64,000 nt of DNA from Microbacterium nymphoidis (GCF_021044885.1 NZ_JAJNOD010000001.1:1054001-1118000); one strand, 5' to 3'; positions 36,092 to 47,457 are shown, counted from the first letter of the stretch. Translations and numbers: made by a program. The notes: a model not told the origin generated them from the sequence alone.

Positions 36092-37271
36092 CCATCAGGT
36101 GCTCGGCAGCCAGCTGCTGCAGGCGCACGAAGCCGAATCCCCGGCCGCCGAAGTACGCGTTCGCGTCGAAGTCCTCGTACGCGGAACGGTCCGCGAGCAG
36201 ATCGTCGTACGTCTCGCCCTCGCCCAGCGTGTTCTGACGCAGTTCGTCCACCCGTGCGGCCGCCAGCGCCTCCTGCACCTCCGGGTCAGCACGAAACGCG
36301 CTCGCGCGCTCCTTCAGCAGCAGGTACATCCGCATGTTCGCGGCGGCGGAGTCCCACACGCCGGTCTCGTCCTCGGTGCGGCTCGGCTTGTAATCGAAGT
36401 GACGCGGACCCGTGTAGGCGGGGCCGCCGTCGGCGCCACCGTGCTCGAGCAGATCCACCAGGGCGAACGCGTTGTGCAGATCGCCGTGACCGAAGACGAG
36501 GTCCTGGTCATACTTGATCCCCCGCTGGCCGTTGAGGTCGATGTGGAAGAGCTTGTCGTGGTAGAGCGCCTGCGCGATGCCCGCCGCGAAGTTGAGCCCG
36601 GCCATCTGCTCGTGACCGACCTCCGGGTTCAGGCCCACCAGCTCCGGACGCTCCAGCGACTCGATGAACGCCAGCGCGTGACCGACCGTGGGAAGGAGGA
36701 TGTCGCCGCGCGGCTCGTTCGGCTTCGGCTCGATCGCGAAGCGGATGTCATAGCCCTTGTCGGTCACGTAGTCGCCCAGCAGGTTCACGGCCTCCCGGTA
36801 TCGCTCCAGCGCCGAGCGCACGTCCTTGGCGGAGTCGTACTCGGCGCCTTCGCGGCCGCCCCACATCACGAACGTCTTCGCACCGAGCTCGGCGGCGAGA
36901 TCGAGGTTGCGCAGCACCTTGCGCAACGCGAACCGGCGAACTGCGCGGTCGTTGGACGTGAAGCCGCCGTCCTTGAAGACCGGGGCGGAGAAGAGGTTGG
37001 TGGTGACCATGGGCACCACCAGGCCCGTGTCGGCGAGCGCGCCCTTCAGGCGGTCGATCTGCGTCTGGCGCTCGGCGTCGGTGGACCCGAACGCGAAGAG
37101 GTCGTCGTCGTGGAACGTCAGGCCGTAGGCGCCGAGCTCCGACAGCTTCTCGACGGCGTGCACCACATCCAGTGCCGGGCGCGTGGGTCCGCCGAAGGGG
37201 TCGGCACCGTTGTAGCCGATGGTCCAGAGACCAAAAGAGAAGCGGTCTTCGCGGGTGGGGGTGGTCGTCAT
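36078..37271 (-). CDS. xylA: Xylose isomerase
   Basis: 397 residues, the length of the actinobacterial class I enzymes. [13 protein letters not shown] contains catalytic H54 and D57. [13 protein letters not shown] carries the metal-bridging glutamate and lysine near 181-183. [13 protein letters not shown] and [10 protein letters not shown] provide further metal ligands. The ATG at 37271 is followed by [13 protein letters not shown], the usual N-terminus; the longer frame upstream crosses the operator and is rejected. It interconverts D-xylose and D-xylulose and forms an operon with xylB, divergent from the ROK regulator. Confidence 0.97.
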   Translation of the reverse strand: MTTTPTREDRFSFGLWTIGYNGADPFGGPTRPALDVVHAVEKLSELGAYGLTFHDDDLFAFGSTDAERQTQIDRLKGALADTGLVVPMVTTNLFSAPVFKDGGFTSNDRAVRRFALRKVLRNLDLAAELGAKTFVMWGGREGAEYDSAKDVRSALERYREAVNLLGDYVTDKGYDIRFAIEPKPNEPRGDILLPTVGHALAFIESLERPELVGLNPEVGHEQMAGLNFAAGIAQALYHDKLFHIDLNGQRGIKYDQDLVFGHGDLHNAFALVDLLEHGGADGGPAYTGPRHFDYKPSRTEDETGVWDSAAANMRMYLLLKERASAFRADPEVQEALAAARVDELRQNTLGEGETYDDLLADRSAYEDFDANAYFGGRGFGFVRLQQLAAEHLMGARG

Positions 37272-37296
37272 CGTCTCGCCCTTCGGGGAAATCGGT

Positions 37297-37319
37297 ATAT
37301 GTTGTGATGCACAACATAT
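37297..37319. promoter_or_regulatory. Candidate operator between xylA and the ROK regulator
   Basis: ATATGTTGTG and CACAACATAT form a perfect 10-bp inverted repeat around ATG. It lies 26 bases before xylA and 57 before the regulator ATG, as expected for a shared xylose-responsive operator. Confidence 0.75.
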
Positions 37320-37376
37320 TGCGGGAGGATCGAGAGCGCAACCCCTGTCACACTGAAGTGTCCGCAAAGGAGGCAC

Positions 37377-38516
37377 ATGGATCAGGCGTCCACCACGCCG
37401 GGCAGCGACAATCTGCCCCGGCTGCTCACCATCCTCCATCGCGAGGGCGCACGATCCCGGGCGCAGCTGACAGCGGACACGGGCCTCAACCGCTCCACGA
37501 TCGCCTCACTGGTGGCTTCGCTCACCGAATCCGGTCTCGCCGTGGAGCACGATCCGGCCCAGACCCGCCGCGTCGGCCGCCCCTCCCCCGTGGTCTCCCC
37601 CTCCTCCGAGGTCGTTGCGATCGCCGTGAACCCGGAGGTGGACGCGGTGCGTCTCGCGGCCGTGGGACTGGACCGTGCCGTGCGCGCCCGTGCCACCGTG
37701 GAGCTGGACGCACCGCCCTCGCCCCGGCAGGTGGCGGATGTCATCGCCGCGACCATCGCCGCGTGGCGCGAGGGTGCGCTGTCGCACGCGCGGCTCGTGG
37801 GCATCGGTCTCGCGGTGCCCGGTCTCGTCAGCGGCACGGCGCTGGTCGCGAATGCGCCTCACCTCGGCTGGGTCGACGAGCCGCTCGCCGACATCGTCGC
37901 AGAGACCACCGGACTGCCGGCCCGCGCGGGAAACGACGCCTCGCTCGGCGCGCTCGCCGAGCACCGATTCGGCTCCGGCGCCGGTCGTGACGATGTGGTC
38001 TACCTCAACGGCGGCCCGTCCGGCATCGGTGGCGGAATCATCACCGGTGGACGCCTGCTCCGCGGCGTCTCGGGCTTCTCCGGCGAGTTCGGGCACATCG
38101 TCGCCCCCTTCACCGACCCCGCCGACCGGCGAACGGCGTCGGGGGCGTTCGAAGACGAGCTCCGTGCGCCGGGCGCGGAAACAAACACACTGGTCCGCGA
38201 TGAGATCGGTGTGCCGGACCCCCGTGCAGCGGCGCAGGAGCGGGCGCGCCGTCGCCGCATCCTCGCCGCCACGATCGCCACCGCTGTCTCGATCCTCGAT
38301 ACCGGTGCGGTGGTGCTCGGTGGCACCCTCGCGCCGCTGCTCGGGGAGGGAAAGGACGCCAAGGAGCTGCGGGACGCGATCGCCGAACAGTGCATCCGCC
38401 CGAACGATCCGGACTTCGCAGTCCTGCCCGCGGCGCTGGCCGACGACCGGCTGTTCATCGGCGCCGCCGAGCTCGCCTTCGCCGGTCTCCTCGCCGACGA
38501 AGCCCTCCTCGCCTGA
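37377..38516 (+). CDS. ROK-family xylose repressor with lost zinc motif
   Basis: 379 residues. A winged helix-turn-helix comes first ([20 protein letters not shown], residues about 26-48), then the ROK sugar-binding domain ([38 protein letters not shown] region; GFSGEFGHI). ROK proteins normally carry CxCGxxGCxE after the GH; here the stretch reads [12 protein letters not shown], with no cysteine. AAAGGAGG stands before the ATG. Divergence from xylAB and the palindrome between them make it the likely XylR repressor, with D-xylose the probable inducer. Confidence 0.88.
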   Translation: MDQASTTPGSDNLPRLLTILHREGARSRAQLTADTGLNRSTIASLVASLTESGLAVEHDPAQTRRVGRPSPVVSPSSEVVAIAVNPEVDAVRLAAVGLDRAVRARATVELDAPPSPRQVADVIAATIAAWREGALSHARLVGIGLAVPGLVSGTALVANAPHLGWVDEPLADIVAETTGLPARAGNDASLGALAEHRFGSGAGRDDVVYLNGGPSGIGGGIITGGRLLRGVSGFSGEFGHIVAPFTDPADRRTASGAFEDELRAPGAETNTLVRDEIGVPDPRAAAQERARRRRILAATIATAVSILDTGAVVLGGTLAPLLGEGKDAKELRDAIAEQCIRPNDPDFAVLPAALADDRLFIGAAELAFAGLLADEALLA

Positions 38517-38550
38517 CTCCCGTCGAGCGCCGTCGCGTCCCTTCCTCATC

Positions 38551-38696
38551 GCGGGATCACGCACGGCCGCGGCCCCACGGACGCGGGAGCACGCACGGCC
38601 CCAGCCCCACGGACGCGGGATCACGCACGGCCCCAGCCGCACGGACGCGGGATCACGCACGGCCGCAGCCGCACGGACGCGGGATCCAACGCGGAC
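38551..38696. repeat. Tandem array of a 32-bp repeat (four copies plus remnants)
   Basis: Four full units (38551-38582, 38583-38614, 38615-38646, 38647-38678) of the type GCGGGATCACGCACGGCC... differ at only a few positions. A shortened copy follows at 38679-38696. The array lies between the convergent ROK and MATE genes. Confidence 0.9.
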
Positions 38697-38708
38697 GCGG
38701 GACCAGGA

Positions 38709-40223
38709 TCAGTCGCGCACGCGCGGGCGGGAGGCGGACCGGGACGAGACGGGGCCGCGCGTGCGGCCCCAGAACCGACGACGCATCACGGGGATCGGCT
38801 GCGTCACGACGGCATCGACCGTGCGCGAGCCGTCGATCGGTCCCACCACGGCGATCGGCGTGGTGTCGGTGGCGGGCTCGCCGCGGCGCACGGGCATGAC
38901 AGCGAGTGCGCGTCGCGCATGCAGGTAGGCGGGGACGAGCACCACGACGGCGCCGATCCAGGCCAGCGGGTTGGACCACGCCACACCGACATAGCCCCAC
39001 ACCGCGCCGAGGGCGACGGCCGCCAGCACGCGCATCCCGAGTTCGATCATCCCCGTGATGGTGGGGATGATCGCGCTACCGAGCCCCTGCAGAGCGCCGC
39101 GGAGCACGAACAGCACGCCGAGTATCCAGTATGCGAGTCCGTTGATGACCAGATTGATGAACGCGAGATCGGCGACGTCGGCGGCTCCGTCGCCGACGAA
39201 GAGGCGGACCATCTGGCCGCCGAAGGCGATCATCACGGCGCCGAGGGCCGCGGAGCCGATGAGGGTCATCCAGACCGCCTGAACAACGCCGCGGCGGATG
39301 CGATCCGGACGCCCCGCCCCGAGGTTCTGGGCTACGAACATCGAGGTGGCAAGACCCAGAGAGGCGAGGAAGGCACTGGCGAGGGAGTCGACACGCATCG
39401 CCGTGGTGTACGCGGCGACGGCGTCCGCACCGAGGCCGTTGAGCCGCACCTGCACCGCGATGGCGCCGATCGAGATGATCGAGGCCTGGAATCCCATGGG
39501 CAGACCGAGGCGCAGGTGCTCGCGAACGTCGTCGGAGGTGATGCGCCAGTCCTCGCGCTTCAGGTGCAGCTCGGGCAGGCGGGCCTTCACGTAGAGCAGG
39601 CACAGCAGCACCGACACCAGCTGCGAGATCACGGTGGCCAGCGCGGCACCCGCCACACCCCACTCCAGCACCGCGACGAAGACCACGACCAGCAGCACGT
39701 TGAGCAGGCACGCGAGCACGAGGAAGACCAGCGGTGTCCGGGAGTCGCCGATCGCACGGATCGCTGCGGAGAGGAAGTTGAAGAACATCGTCGCACCGGT
39801 GCCGAGGAAGCTGATCACGGTGAACACCGTCGCCTCCGGCAGGAGGATCTCCGGCGTGTTCAGCATCCGCAGCGCCCATTCGGAGAAGAACGGCGCTGCC
39901 GCGGTGATGAGCACGCTCACGATGCCGGTGAGAATGGCGCCCGTGGCAACCGACCGGCGCACGGCCGCGGCGTTCTGCGCACCGTAGGCCTGAGCTGTGG
40001 GGATGGCGAAGCCGGCGGTCATTCCCCAGGCGAAGCCGAGGAGGAAGAAGATGAAGCTGCCGGTGGCGCCGACGGCCGCGAGCGAGTCGACGCCGAGATG
40101 ACGACCGACGACGACCGTGTCGACGAACTGGTAGAGCTGCTGGACGGCGTTGCCGATGAGAAGCGGGACGGTGAAGGCGAGGATGACGCGCCAGGGGCTG
40201 CCCGCGGTGAGCGACTGGGACAT
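38709..40223 (-). CDS. MATE-family efflux transporter
   Basis: 504 residues with 12 hydrophobic helices in two homologous halves (WRVILAFTVPLLIGNAVQQL; LRLGLPMGFQASIISIGAI). The repeated motif QLYQFVDTVVVGRHLG matches the MatE domain, in the branch closer to DinF/NorM-like exporters. A basic C-terminal extension of about 60 residues (RRRFWGRTRGPVSSRSASR) is unusual. MATE proteins export cationic or aromatic compounds using Na+ or H+ gradients; the substrate is unknown. Confidence 0.92.
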   Translation of the reverse strand: MSQSLTAGSPWRVILAFTVPLLIGNAVQQLYQFVDTVVVGRHLGVDSLAAVGATGSFIFFLLGFAWGMTAGFAIPTAQAYGAQNAAAVRRSVATGAILTGIVSVLITAAAPFFSEWALRMLNTPEILLPEATVFTVISFLGTGATMFFNFLSAAIRAIGDSRTPLVFLVLACLLNVLLVVVFVAVLEWGVAGAALATVISQLVSVLLCLLYVKARLPELHLKREDWRITSDDVREHLRLGLPMGFQASIISIGAIAVQVRLNGLGADAVAAYTTAMRVDSLASAFLASLGLATSMFVAQNLGAGRPDRIRRGVVQAVWMTLIGSAALGAVMIAFGGQMVRLFVGDGAADVADLAFINLVINGLAYWILGVLFVLRGALQGLGSAIIPTITGMIELGMRVLAAVALGAVWGYVGVAWSNPLAWIGAVVVLVPAYLHARRALAVMPVRRGEPATDTTPIAVVGPIDGSRTVDAVVTQPIPVMRRRFWGRTRGPVSSRSASRPRVRD

Positions 40224-40476
40224 GACACTTTCTGGGAGAGGAAGCCGGATCGGGGGCGGGCGTCCGCCGTCACCGAGGGAACCGATTCAGGGGGGGAAAT
40301 CGGCCGATGAGGCGGGTGGTCCGTTGCCGCTCGAGCAGGCGACGGCGTACCGCCGCTCGTCGGGACCACCTCCATGCTCCCACGACATGGCCCGAGAACG
40401 AAACGATTCGATCCCTTATTTTCCGGGCGGCAAGATCAATCTGCGGATGAAAACTCTCCTCGCTGCACCCAGCGGG

Positions 40477-41061
40477 CTACCCACCCTGGCGCGCGCGCCA
40501 TTCCTCGGCGAGGATCGCGTACGTATAGCCGTCGATCCAGCCGAGCTCGGCATGCCACGAGTCCCGCCGGCCGTGCTGCTCACGTCTCATCCCCAGCTTC
40601 TCCATCACGTGCCAGGAGGCCGTGTTGTCCGCAAAGCACCCGGCCGTGACCCGGTGAACCCCGAGTTCGTCGAATGCGAGGACGAGTAGCGCCCGCCCGA
40701 GCTCGGTGGCGTAGCCCCGCCCGGCGTATGCGGGATCGATCAGGTATCCGATTCCGGCCTCGGCCCCGCGCCACGGACCGTCGGCAACGTGGCTCTGCCC
40801 CATGGCGTCCGTGACCCAGAGTGAGGCGGTGCCCACCGCCTCATCGCCGAGGAACGCAATGGCCGAGTGATCGTGCGGATCAGCGATGGCATCCAGCCAG
40901 GCCCGGCGGAAGGCCTCCGGCTCCACCTCGGTCTTGAGCAGCCAGTTCGTCACCGCCGGGTCGTTTCGCCAGCGTAGAACCCGGTCGAGGCTCTCTGCCG
41001 TGGGCAGTCGGAGCTCCAGCTCGCCCGCAGGGCGCGGCCAGACGATGCCGGGAGAAGTCAT
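40477..41061 (-). CDS. GNAT-family N-acetyltransferase
   Basis: 194 residues of the RimJ/RimL-like acetyltransferase_3 group. ELRLPTAESLDRVLRWRNDP begins the fold. The acetyl-CoA loop is GIGYLIDPAYAGRGYATELGRAL, followed by LGVHRVTAGCFADNTASWHVMEKLGM, the typical beta-bulge and substrate region. The target is not evident; several members act on aminoglycosides or ribosomal protein N-termini. TAGACA lies six bases before the ATG, a weak leaderless box. The 253 bp between this gene and the MATE gene hold no gene I can support. Confidence 0.9.
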   Translation of the reverse strand: MTSPGIVWPRPAGELELRLPTAESLDRVLRWRNDPAVTNWLLKTEVEPEAFRRAWLDAIADPHDHSAIAFLGDEAVGTASLWVTDAMGQSHVADGPWRGAEAGIGYLIDPAYAGRGYATELGRALLVLAFDELGVHRVTAGCFADNTASWHVMEKLGMRREQHGRRDSWHAELGWIDGYTYAILAEEWRARQGG

Positions 41062-41185
41062 GCGTCCTGTCTAGCAGTAGTCGGCCGGTCGCCGGTGCGG
41101 GGTGCCGCGTGGCGGCGGATGACGCCCGGAGGGTGTCGAGCCCACTCGCGACGCTAACATCGCCGCAGCGAGGAAGGCGGGCGAG

Positions 41186-42277
41186 ATGGCGCGAGGGATC
41201 GTCGTGGTCGGCGGCGGTGTGATGGGCCTGGCGACGGGATGGGCACTCGCTCGCGCTGGAGCGCGCCCGATCGTGCTGGAGCGGTTCGCGCGCGGTCACC
41301 ACCACGGCGCATCACACGGGAGGACACGGAACTTCAACGACGCGTACTCGCGCGACGAGTACCTCGATCTGCTGGTGCGTGCGCGTGAGCTCTGGGCCCT
41401 CCTGTCCGCCGGGCTCGATCAGCCACTCATTCGCGCGCACGGACTCGTCAATCACGGGCCGCTCGACCGTCTCCTGCCGGTTCAGCGCGCCCATGCCGGG
41501 CGCGGGATCCGCTCCCGCCTGCTGGATCCGGCAGAGGCGGGCGCCCGGTTCACCGGCATGCGGTTCGCAGAGCCGGTCCTGCTGTCCGAGTCGTCGGGAG
41601 CCATCCGTGCGGCCATGGCCCTGCGCCGCTTCGAGGCCGCCATCCGTGACGCCGGTGGCGATGTCCGCTGGAGCACCCCCGTGCGCGCGGTCAGCCCGAG
41701 CGGGCGGGTGACACTCCCGGATGGATCCGAGATCCACGCCGATCGCGTCGTGATCACCGCGGGCGCCTGGACGCGCGCGCTGGTTGCCGCGACGATCCCC
41801 CTTCCCGGGTTGCGGGTCACCGAGGAGCACCCGGCTCATTTCCGCCCGCGTCGCGAGGCCGTCTGGCCGTCGTTCAACCACCTGCTGGGCCGGCCGTGGC
41901 CGGCAGATGTCTACGGCATGCCGACCCCCGGCGAGGGCATCAAGGTGGGCTTCCATCTGGTCGGCGAGGAGGTGGACCCGGATCAGCGCCCCCATCGGTC
42001 GCACTCCCTGACGCAGTTGCGGGACTATGTCCGCGAGTGGTTCCCCGGGCTGGACGCGGATACCGCTGCCCCGGTCAGCTGCACGTACACATCGACCGCC
42101 GACGAGGACTTCCACCTCGACCGCTCCGGCCGCATCGTGGTGGGTGCGGGATTCTCGGGGCACGGCTTCAAGTTCGCCCCGGCGATTGGTGAGGTCCTGG
42201 CCCGCCTCGCTCTTGAGGACGACTACCGCGCCGCGGAGCTCTTCCGCCGCATCGAGCGGCCGGCGCGCTCCCGCTGA
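41186..42277 (+). CDS. Sarcosine oxidase/N-methyltryptophan oxidase-like flavoenzyme
   Basis: 363 residues of the DAO family. GIVVVGGGVMGLATGWALA (residues about 4-22) is the FAD-binding motif. SCTYTSTADEDFHLDR contains C299 at the site where MSOX and MTOX attach flavin covalently. GFSGHGFKFAPAIGEVLA is the conserved C-terminal signature. It probably oxidises a secondary N-methyl amino acid with release of hydrogen peroxide. AGGAAGG precedes the ATG. It is a single gene. Confidence 0.88.
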   Translation: MARGIVVVGGGVMGLATGWALARAGARPIVLERFARGHHHGASHGRTRNFNDAYSRDEYLDLLVRARELWALLSAGLDQPLIRAHGLVNHGPLDRLLPVQRAHAGRGIRSRLLDPAEAGARFTGMRFAEPVLLSESSGAIRAAMALRRFEAAIRDAGGDVRWSTPVRAVSPSGRVTLPDGSEIHADRVVITAGAWTRALVAATIPLPGLRVTEEHPAHFRPRREAVWPSFNHLLGRPWPADVYGMPTPGEGIKVGFHLVGEEVDPDQRPHRSHSLTQLRDYVREWFPGLDADTAAPVSCTYTSTADEDFHLDRSGRIVVGAGFSGHGFKFAPAIGEVLARLALEDDYRAAELFRRIERPARSR

Positions 42278-42291
42278 GGCACCGGACGCGA

Positions 42292-42322
42292 ACGGCCCGG
42301 GAGATGATCTCTCCCGGGCCGT
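42292..42322. terminator. Bidirectional terminator hairpin
   Basis: A 13-bp perfect stem (42292-42304 and 42310-42322) with a TGATC loop lies between the convergent flavoenzyme and guaB stops. Confidence 0.85.
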
Positions 42323-42334
42323 GTCACGACACGA

Positions 42335-44050
<1,716 letters not shown>

Positions 44051-44132
44051 TCAATTGCTCACTGACGTCTACGCTCGTCGCAATCAGTGTTGACGCATCC
44101 CGATGCTTCGCGCCCGACCCAAAGGAGGGTTC

Positions 44133-45455
44133 GTGGGCTCCACGACTCCCATGACCAGGCCCCGCCCCAAGTGGCAGGTCCTGTTCATCGCCGTGATCCT
44201 GGCCGCCGTGGCCGTGTTCGCATCCGTTTTCGCCACCGCCGGAAGTGCCCGCGCCGAGGAGTCTCCCGACGGGCAGACCGTCACGGACTTCGTCGTCAAG
44301 GGCTTCATCACCTTCGAAGAGAAGCCTCTGGAGGGCGTGAAGCTCTCCATCGAGGGAAACGGCTTCAGCGGGGAGACGGAGACGGACGCCGAGGGCGCCT
44401 GGACGCTCTACGTACCGGAGAAGGCCGACTACACCCTCACGGTGGATGAGTCCACCCTGCCGGACGGGGTGATCGTGACCGACGGGGCCGAGAAGGAGGT
44501 CGCCTTCAAACTCACCAACACCGTCCGGATCAACATGTTCCTCGGCGAGGGCGAACGAGTCACCGAGTCCTTCGCCGATCAGCTGCTGGTGCGTCTGGCG
44601 AACGGACTCCAGTTCGGACTGCTCCTGGCACTCGCCGGCATCGGCGCGGCCCTGATCTACGGCACCACCGGCCTGTCGAACTTCGCGCACGGCGAGCTCG
44701 TCACCTGGGGGGCGTTCGTCTCGCTGGTGTTCACATCTTTCTGGAGCCTGCCGCTGTGGGCCGGACTCATCGCCGGGGTGATCGGGGGTGCTGCCCTCGG
44801 CCTCGCGCTGGATGCCGGGCTCTGGCGACCCCTGCGACGACGAGGACTCGGCGTGGTGCAGCTCATGATCGTGAGCATCGGCCTGTCGCTGACCCTGCGG
44901 TACGTGATCCAGTTCTTCATCGGCGGCGGCACCTTCCAGCTGGAGGGTGCCAACATGGCACCGATGAAGTTCGGCCCCGTCTCCCTGAGCTGGGTCGACA
45001 TCATCAGCATCATCGTCTGCGTGGTGTCCATCGCTGCCGTGGCGTTCTTCCTCACCCGCACGCGGCTCGGCAAGGCTACCCGCGCGATCTCGGACAACCC
45101 GCAGCTGGCCGCGGCCTCCGGCATCAACGTGGATCGCGTCATCCGCATCGTGTGGGTGATCGCCGGCATGCTCGCCGCCGTCGCCGGCATCCTCTGGGCG
45201 TACTACCGCCCCGGGATCACCTGGAACATGGGCACCGGCATGCTGCTGCTCATCTTCTCCGCCATCACCCTCGGCGGCCTCGGCACGGCCTTCGGCGCGC
45301 TCGTGGGCTCACTCATCATCGGCCTGGTGGTCGAGGTGTCCACCCTGTTCGGCGTGCCGAGCGACCTGAAGTACGCCAGCGCGCTCGTCGTGCTGATCAT
45401 CATCCTCCTGGTACGGCCGCAGGGTCTGCTGGGCCGCAAGGAAAGGCTGGGCTGA
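44133..45455 (+). CDS. livH: Branched-chain amino acid ABC permease (LivH type) with extra N-terminal domain
   Basis: 440 residues from the GTG at 44133, with AAAGGAGGG directly upstream. A signal-like helix (VLFIAVILAAVAVFASVFAT) is followed by an extracytoplasmic block at about residues 40-145 (VKGFITFEEKPLEGVKLSIE; TETDAEGAWTLYVPEKADY) that resembles a carboxypeptidase-regulatory/Big-type beta sandwich. Only then does the LivH core start (FGLLLALAGIGAALIYGTTG), with about eight helices and RAISDNPQLAAASGINVDRV. Normal LivH proteins are about 290-310 residues and lack the domain. It leads the livHMGF operon; the cargo is inferred, as amides, urea and other amino acids use the same family. 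Confidence 0.87.
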   Translation: MGSTTPMTRPRPKWQVLFIAVILAAVAVFASVFATAGSARAEESPDGQTVTDFVVKGFITFEEKPLEGVKLSIEGNGFSGETETDAEGAWTLYVPEKADYTLTVDESTLPDGVIVTDGAEKEVAFKLTNTVRINMFLGEGERVTESFADQLLVRLANGLQFGLLLALAGIGAALIYGTTGLSNFAHGELVTWGAFVSLVFTSFWSLPLWAGLIAGVIGGAALGLALDAGLWRPLRRRGLGVVQLMIVSIGLSLTLRYVIQFFIGGGTFQLEGANMAPMKFGPVSLSWVDIISIIVCVVSIAAVAFFLTRTRLGKATRAISDNPQLAAASGINVDRVIRIVWVIAGMLAAVAGILWAYYRPGITWNMGTGMLLLIFSAITLGGLGTAFGALVGSLIIGLVVEVSTLFGVPSDLKYASALVVLIIILLVRPQGLLGRKERLG

Positions 45456-45458
45456 CGG

Positions 45459-46448
45459 ATGAACTTCCTGAGCATCCTCAACGATGCGGCGAGCTATCTG
45501 CTGCAGCCGACCACCCTGGCGTTCGCGCTGGCGGCCACGGGCCTGGCCGTGCACTTCGGGTTCACCGGCCTGCTGAACTTCGGCATGGCGGCCTTCATGG
45601 CCCTCGGCGCGTACGGCTACGCCATCTCGATCGTGAGCTTCGGGCTGCCCTGGTGGACGGCCATGCTGGTGGGCATGCTGGCCGCCACCGTCTTCGCGGT
45701 GGTGCTGGGCATCCCAACCCTGCGACTGCGCGCGGACTATCTCGCCATCGTGACCATCGCCGCAGCGGAGATCGTGCGCTACCTCTTTCTCACGGAGAGC
45801 TTCACGGAGTACACCGCCGGATCGGGCGGTCTGAGCGGCTACGCCCGTGCCTTCATCGATGCGAGCCCGCTCGCAGCCCTGCCGAGCGACATGAAGATCG
45901 GATTCGGTCCGTTCAGCTACACACCCAGTCAGCTGAGCACCATCCTGTTCGGCCTGCTGATGCTCGCCATCGCGATCCTCCTGGTGTGGGCCCTGATGCG
46001 CAGCCCGTGGGGCCGGGTCATCAAGGGCATCCGCGAGGACGAAGACGCGGTGCGCTCGCTCGGCAAGAACGTGTTCGCCTACAAGATGCAGTCCCTCATC
46101 ATCGGTGGCGTGATCGCCGCGGTGGGAGGCATCGTCTGGGTGATGGGCTCGGCGACCAGTCCGGGCCTGTACACCACCTCCACCACGTTCCAGATCTGGA
46201 CGATGCTGCTCCTCGGCGGAGCGGCGACCATCTTCGGACCGGCACTGGGCGCTGTCATCTACCTGGTGGCGCAGTCGTTCCTGTCGGGTCTGCTGAGCGG
46301 AATGGCGAAGGCGGGCATGCTCCCCTTCACCGACTCGCAGGCCAAGGTTCTGGTGCTGATCCTGCTGGGGCTCGTGCTGATGCTGATCGTGATCTTCCGC
46401 CCGCAGGGCATCCTCGGCAACAAGAGGGAGCTGACCTTTGTCAAGTGA
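45459..46448 (+). CDS. livM: Branched-chain amino acid ABC permease (LivM type)
   Basis: 329 residues with eight to ten membrane helices. FTGLLNFGMAAFMALGAYG and GIPTLRLRADYLAIVTIAAA are family motifs. RSPWGRVIKGIREDEDAVRSLGKN is the EAA-like loop that contacts the ATPases. Three bases separate it from livH, and a GGAAAGG site precedes the ATG. It forms the inner-membrane channel with LivH. Confidence 0.93.
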   Translation: MNFLSILNDAASYLLQPTTLAFALAATGLAVHFGFTGLLNFGMAAFMALGAYGYAISIVSFGLPWWTAMLVGMLAATVFAVVLGIPTLRLRADYLAIVTIAAAEIVRYLFLTESFTEYTAGSGGLSGYARAFIDASPLAALPSDMKIGFGPFSYTPSQLSTILFGLLMLAIAILLVWALMRSPWGRVIKGIREDEDAVRSLGKNVFAYKMQSLIIGGVIAAVGGIVWVMGSATSPGLYTTSTTFQIWTMLLLGGAATIFGPALGAVIYLVAQSFLSGLLSGMAKAGMLPFTDSQAKVLVLILLGLVLMLIVIFRPQGILGNKRELTFVK

Positions 46449-47457
46449 GAACACCCCCGGCGCCGCGGCGGAGCCCGCGCCGATGACCGGGAGCATCAAG
46501 CGGCCGAAGACGGTGATCGGGCTGGAAGGCGCGCCCGCACCGGGCGTGAAGAAGACGGACCCGATCCTCGTGATCGACAACGTCACCCGTCAGTTCGGTG
46601 GCCTGAGCGCGGTGGACGTGGATCATCTCGAGATCCCGCGTCACGCCATCACCGCCCTCATCGGCCCCAACGGGGCGGGCAAGACCACGCTGTTCAACCT
46701 GCTCTGCGGCTTCGACAAGCCCAACACGGGCACCTGGGCATATGACGGCACGAACCTCGCCGGCGTCCCCTCGTTCAAGGTCGCCCGGATGGGCCAGGTG
46801 CGCACCTTCCAGCTGACCAAGGCGCTCTCGCTGCTGACGGTGCTGGAGAACATGAAGCTCGGAGCGCCGGGGCAGCGCGGCGAGCGGTTCTGGACGTCGA
46901 TGCTGCCCTGGCTGTGGCGGTCGCAGGAGCGGGAGATCGAGGCGAAGGCGAAAGACCTGCTCGTTCGCTTCAAGCTCGACGCCAAAGAGCAGGACTACGC
47001 CGCCTCCCTTTCGGGAGGGCAGCGAAAGCTCCTCGACATGGCGCGAGCCCTTATGAGCGATCCCAACCTCGTCATGCTCGACGAGCCGATGGCGGGGGTC
47101 AACCCGGCTCTGACGCAGTCGCTGCTGGATCACGTGCTGGATCTCAAGGAGCGCGGCATGACGGTGCTGTTCGTCGAACACGACATGCACATGGTCCGGC
47201 ACATCGCAGACTGGGTCGTGGTGATGGCCGAGGGCCGCGTGGTCGCAGAGGGTCCACCGGAGACCGTGATGGACGATCCGGCCGTCATCGACGCCTACCT
47301 CGGCGCCCACCAGGACGTGGATCTGGGTGTGGTCACCGGCCGCGTGGCCGGGGAGTTGAACACCTCGGCCATCACGCTGCTGGATGAGATCGAGGCGGCC
47401 ACGGAAGCCGCCGCCGAGGGTGAACCCGAGCGGCGCGGCGAAGAGGAGCAGAAGTGA
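46438..47457 (+). CDS. livG: Branched-chain amino acid ABC ATP-binding protein (LivG type)
   Basis: 339 residues beginning at a TTG that overlaps livM by 11 bases, with GAGGGAG upstream. A 45-residue leader rich in Pro/Ala precedes the ATPase, so the protein is longer than usual LivG (about 255). Walker A is LIGPNGAGKTTLF; the signature is LSGGQRKLLDMARALM; Walker B is LVMLDEPMAGVNP, then FVEHDMHMV. A charged tail of about 40 residues (EAATEAAAEGEPERRGEEEQ) closes it. Confidence 0.93.
   Translation: MSSENTPGAAAEPAPMTGSIKRPKTVIGLEGAPAPGVKKTDPILVIDNVTRQFGGLSAVDVDHLEIPRHAITALIGPNGAGKTTLFNLLCGFDKPNTGTWAYDGTNLAGVPSFKVARMGQVRTFQLTKALSLLTVLENMKLGAPGQRGERFWTSMLPWLWRSQEREIEAKAKDLLVRFKLDAKEQDYAASLSGGQRKLLDMARALMSDPNLVMLDEPMAGVNPALTQSLLDHVLDLKERGMTVLFVEHDMHMVRHIADWVVVMAEGRVVAEGPPETVMDDPAVIDAYLGAHQDVDLGVVTGRVAGELNTSAITLLDEIEAATEAAAEGEPERRGEEEQK

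Noticed and set aside
38551..38696. CRISPR array
   Set aside because: The 32-bp units are directly adjacent without spacers and no cas genes are near.
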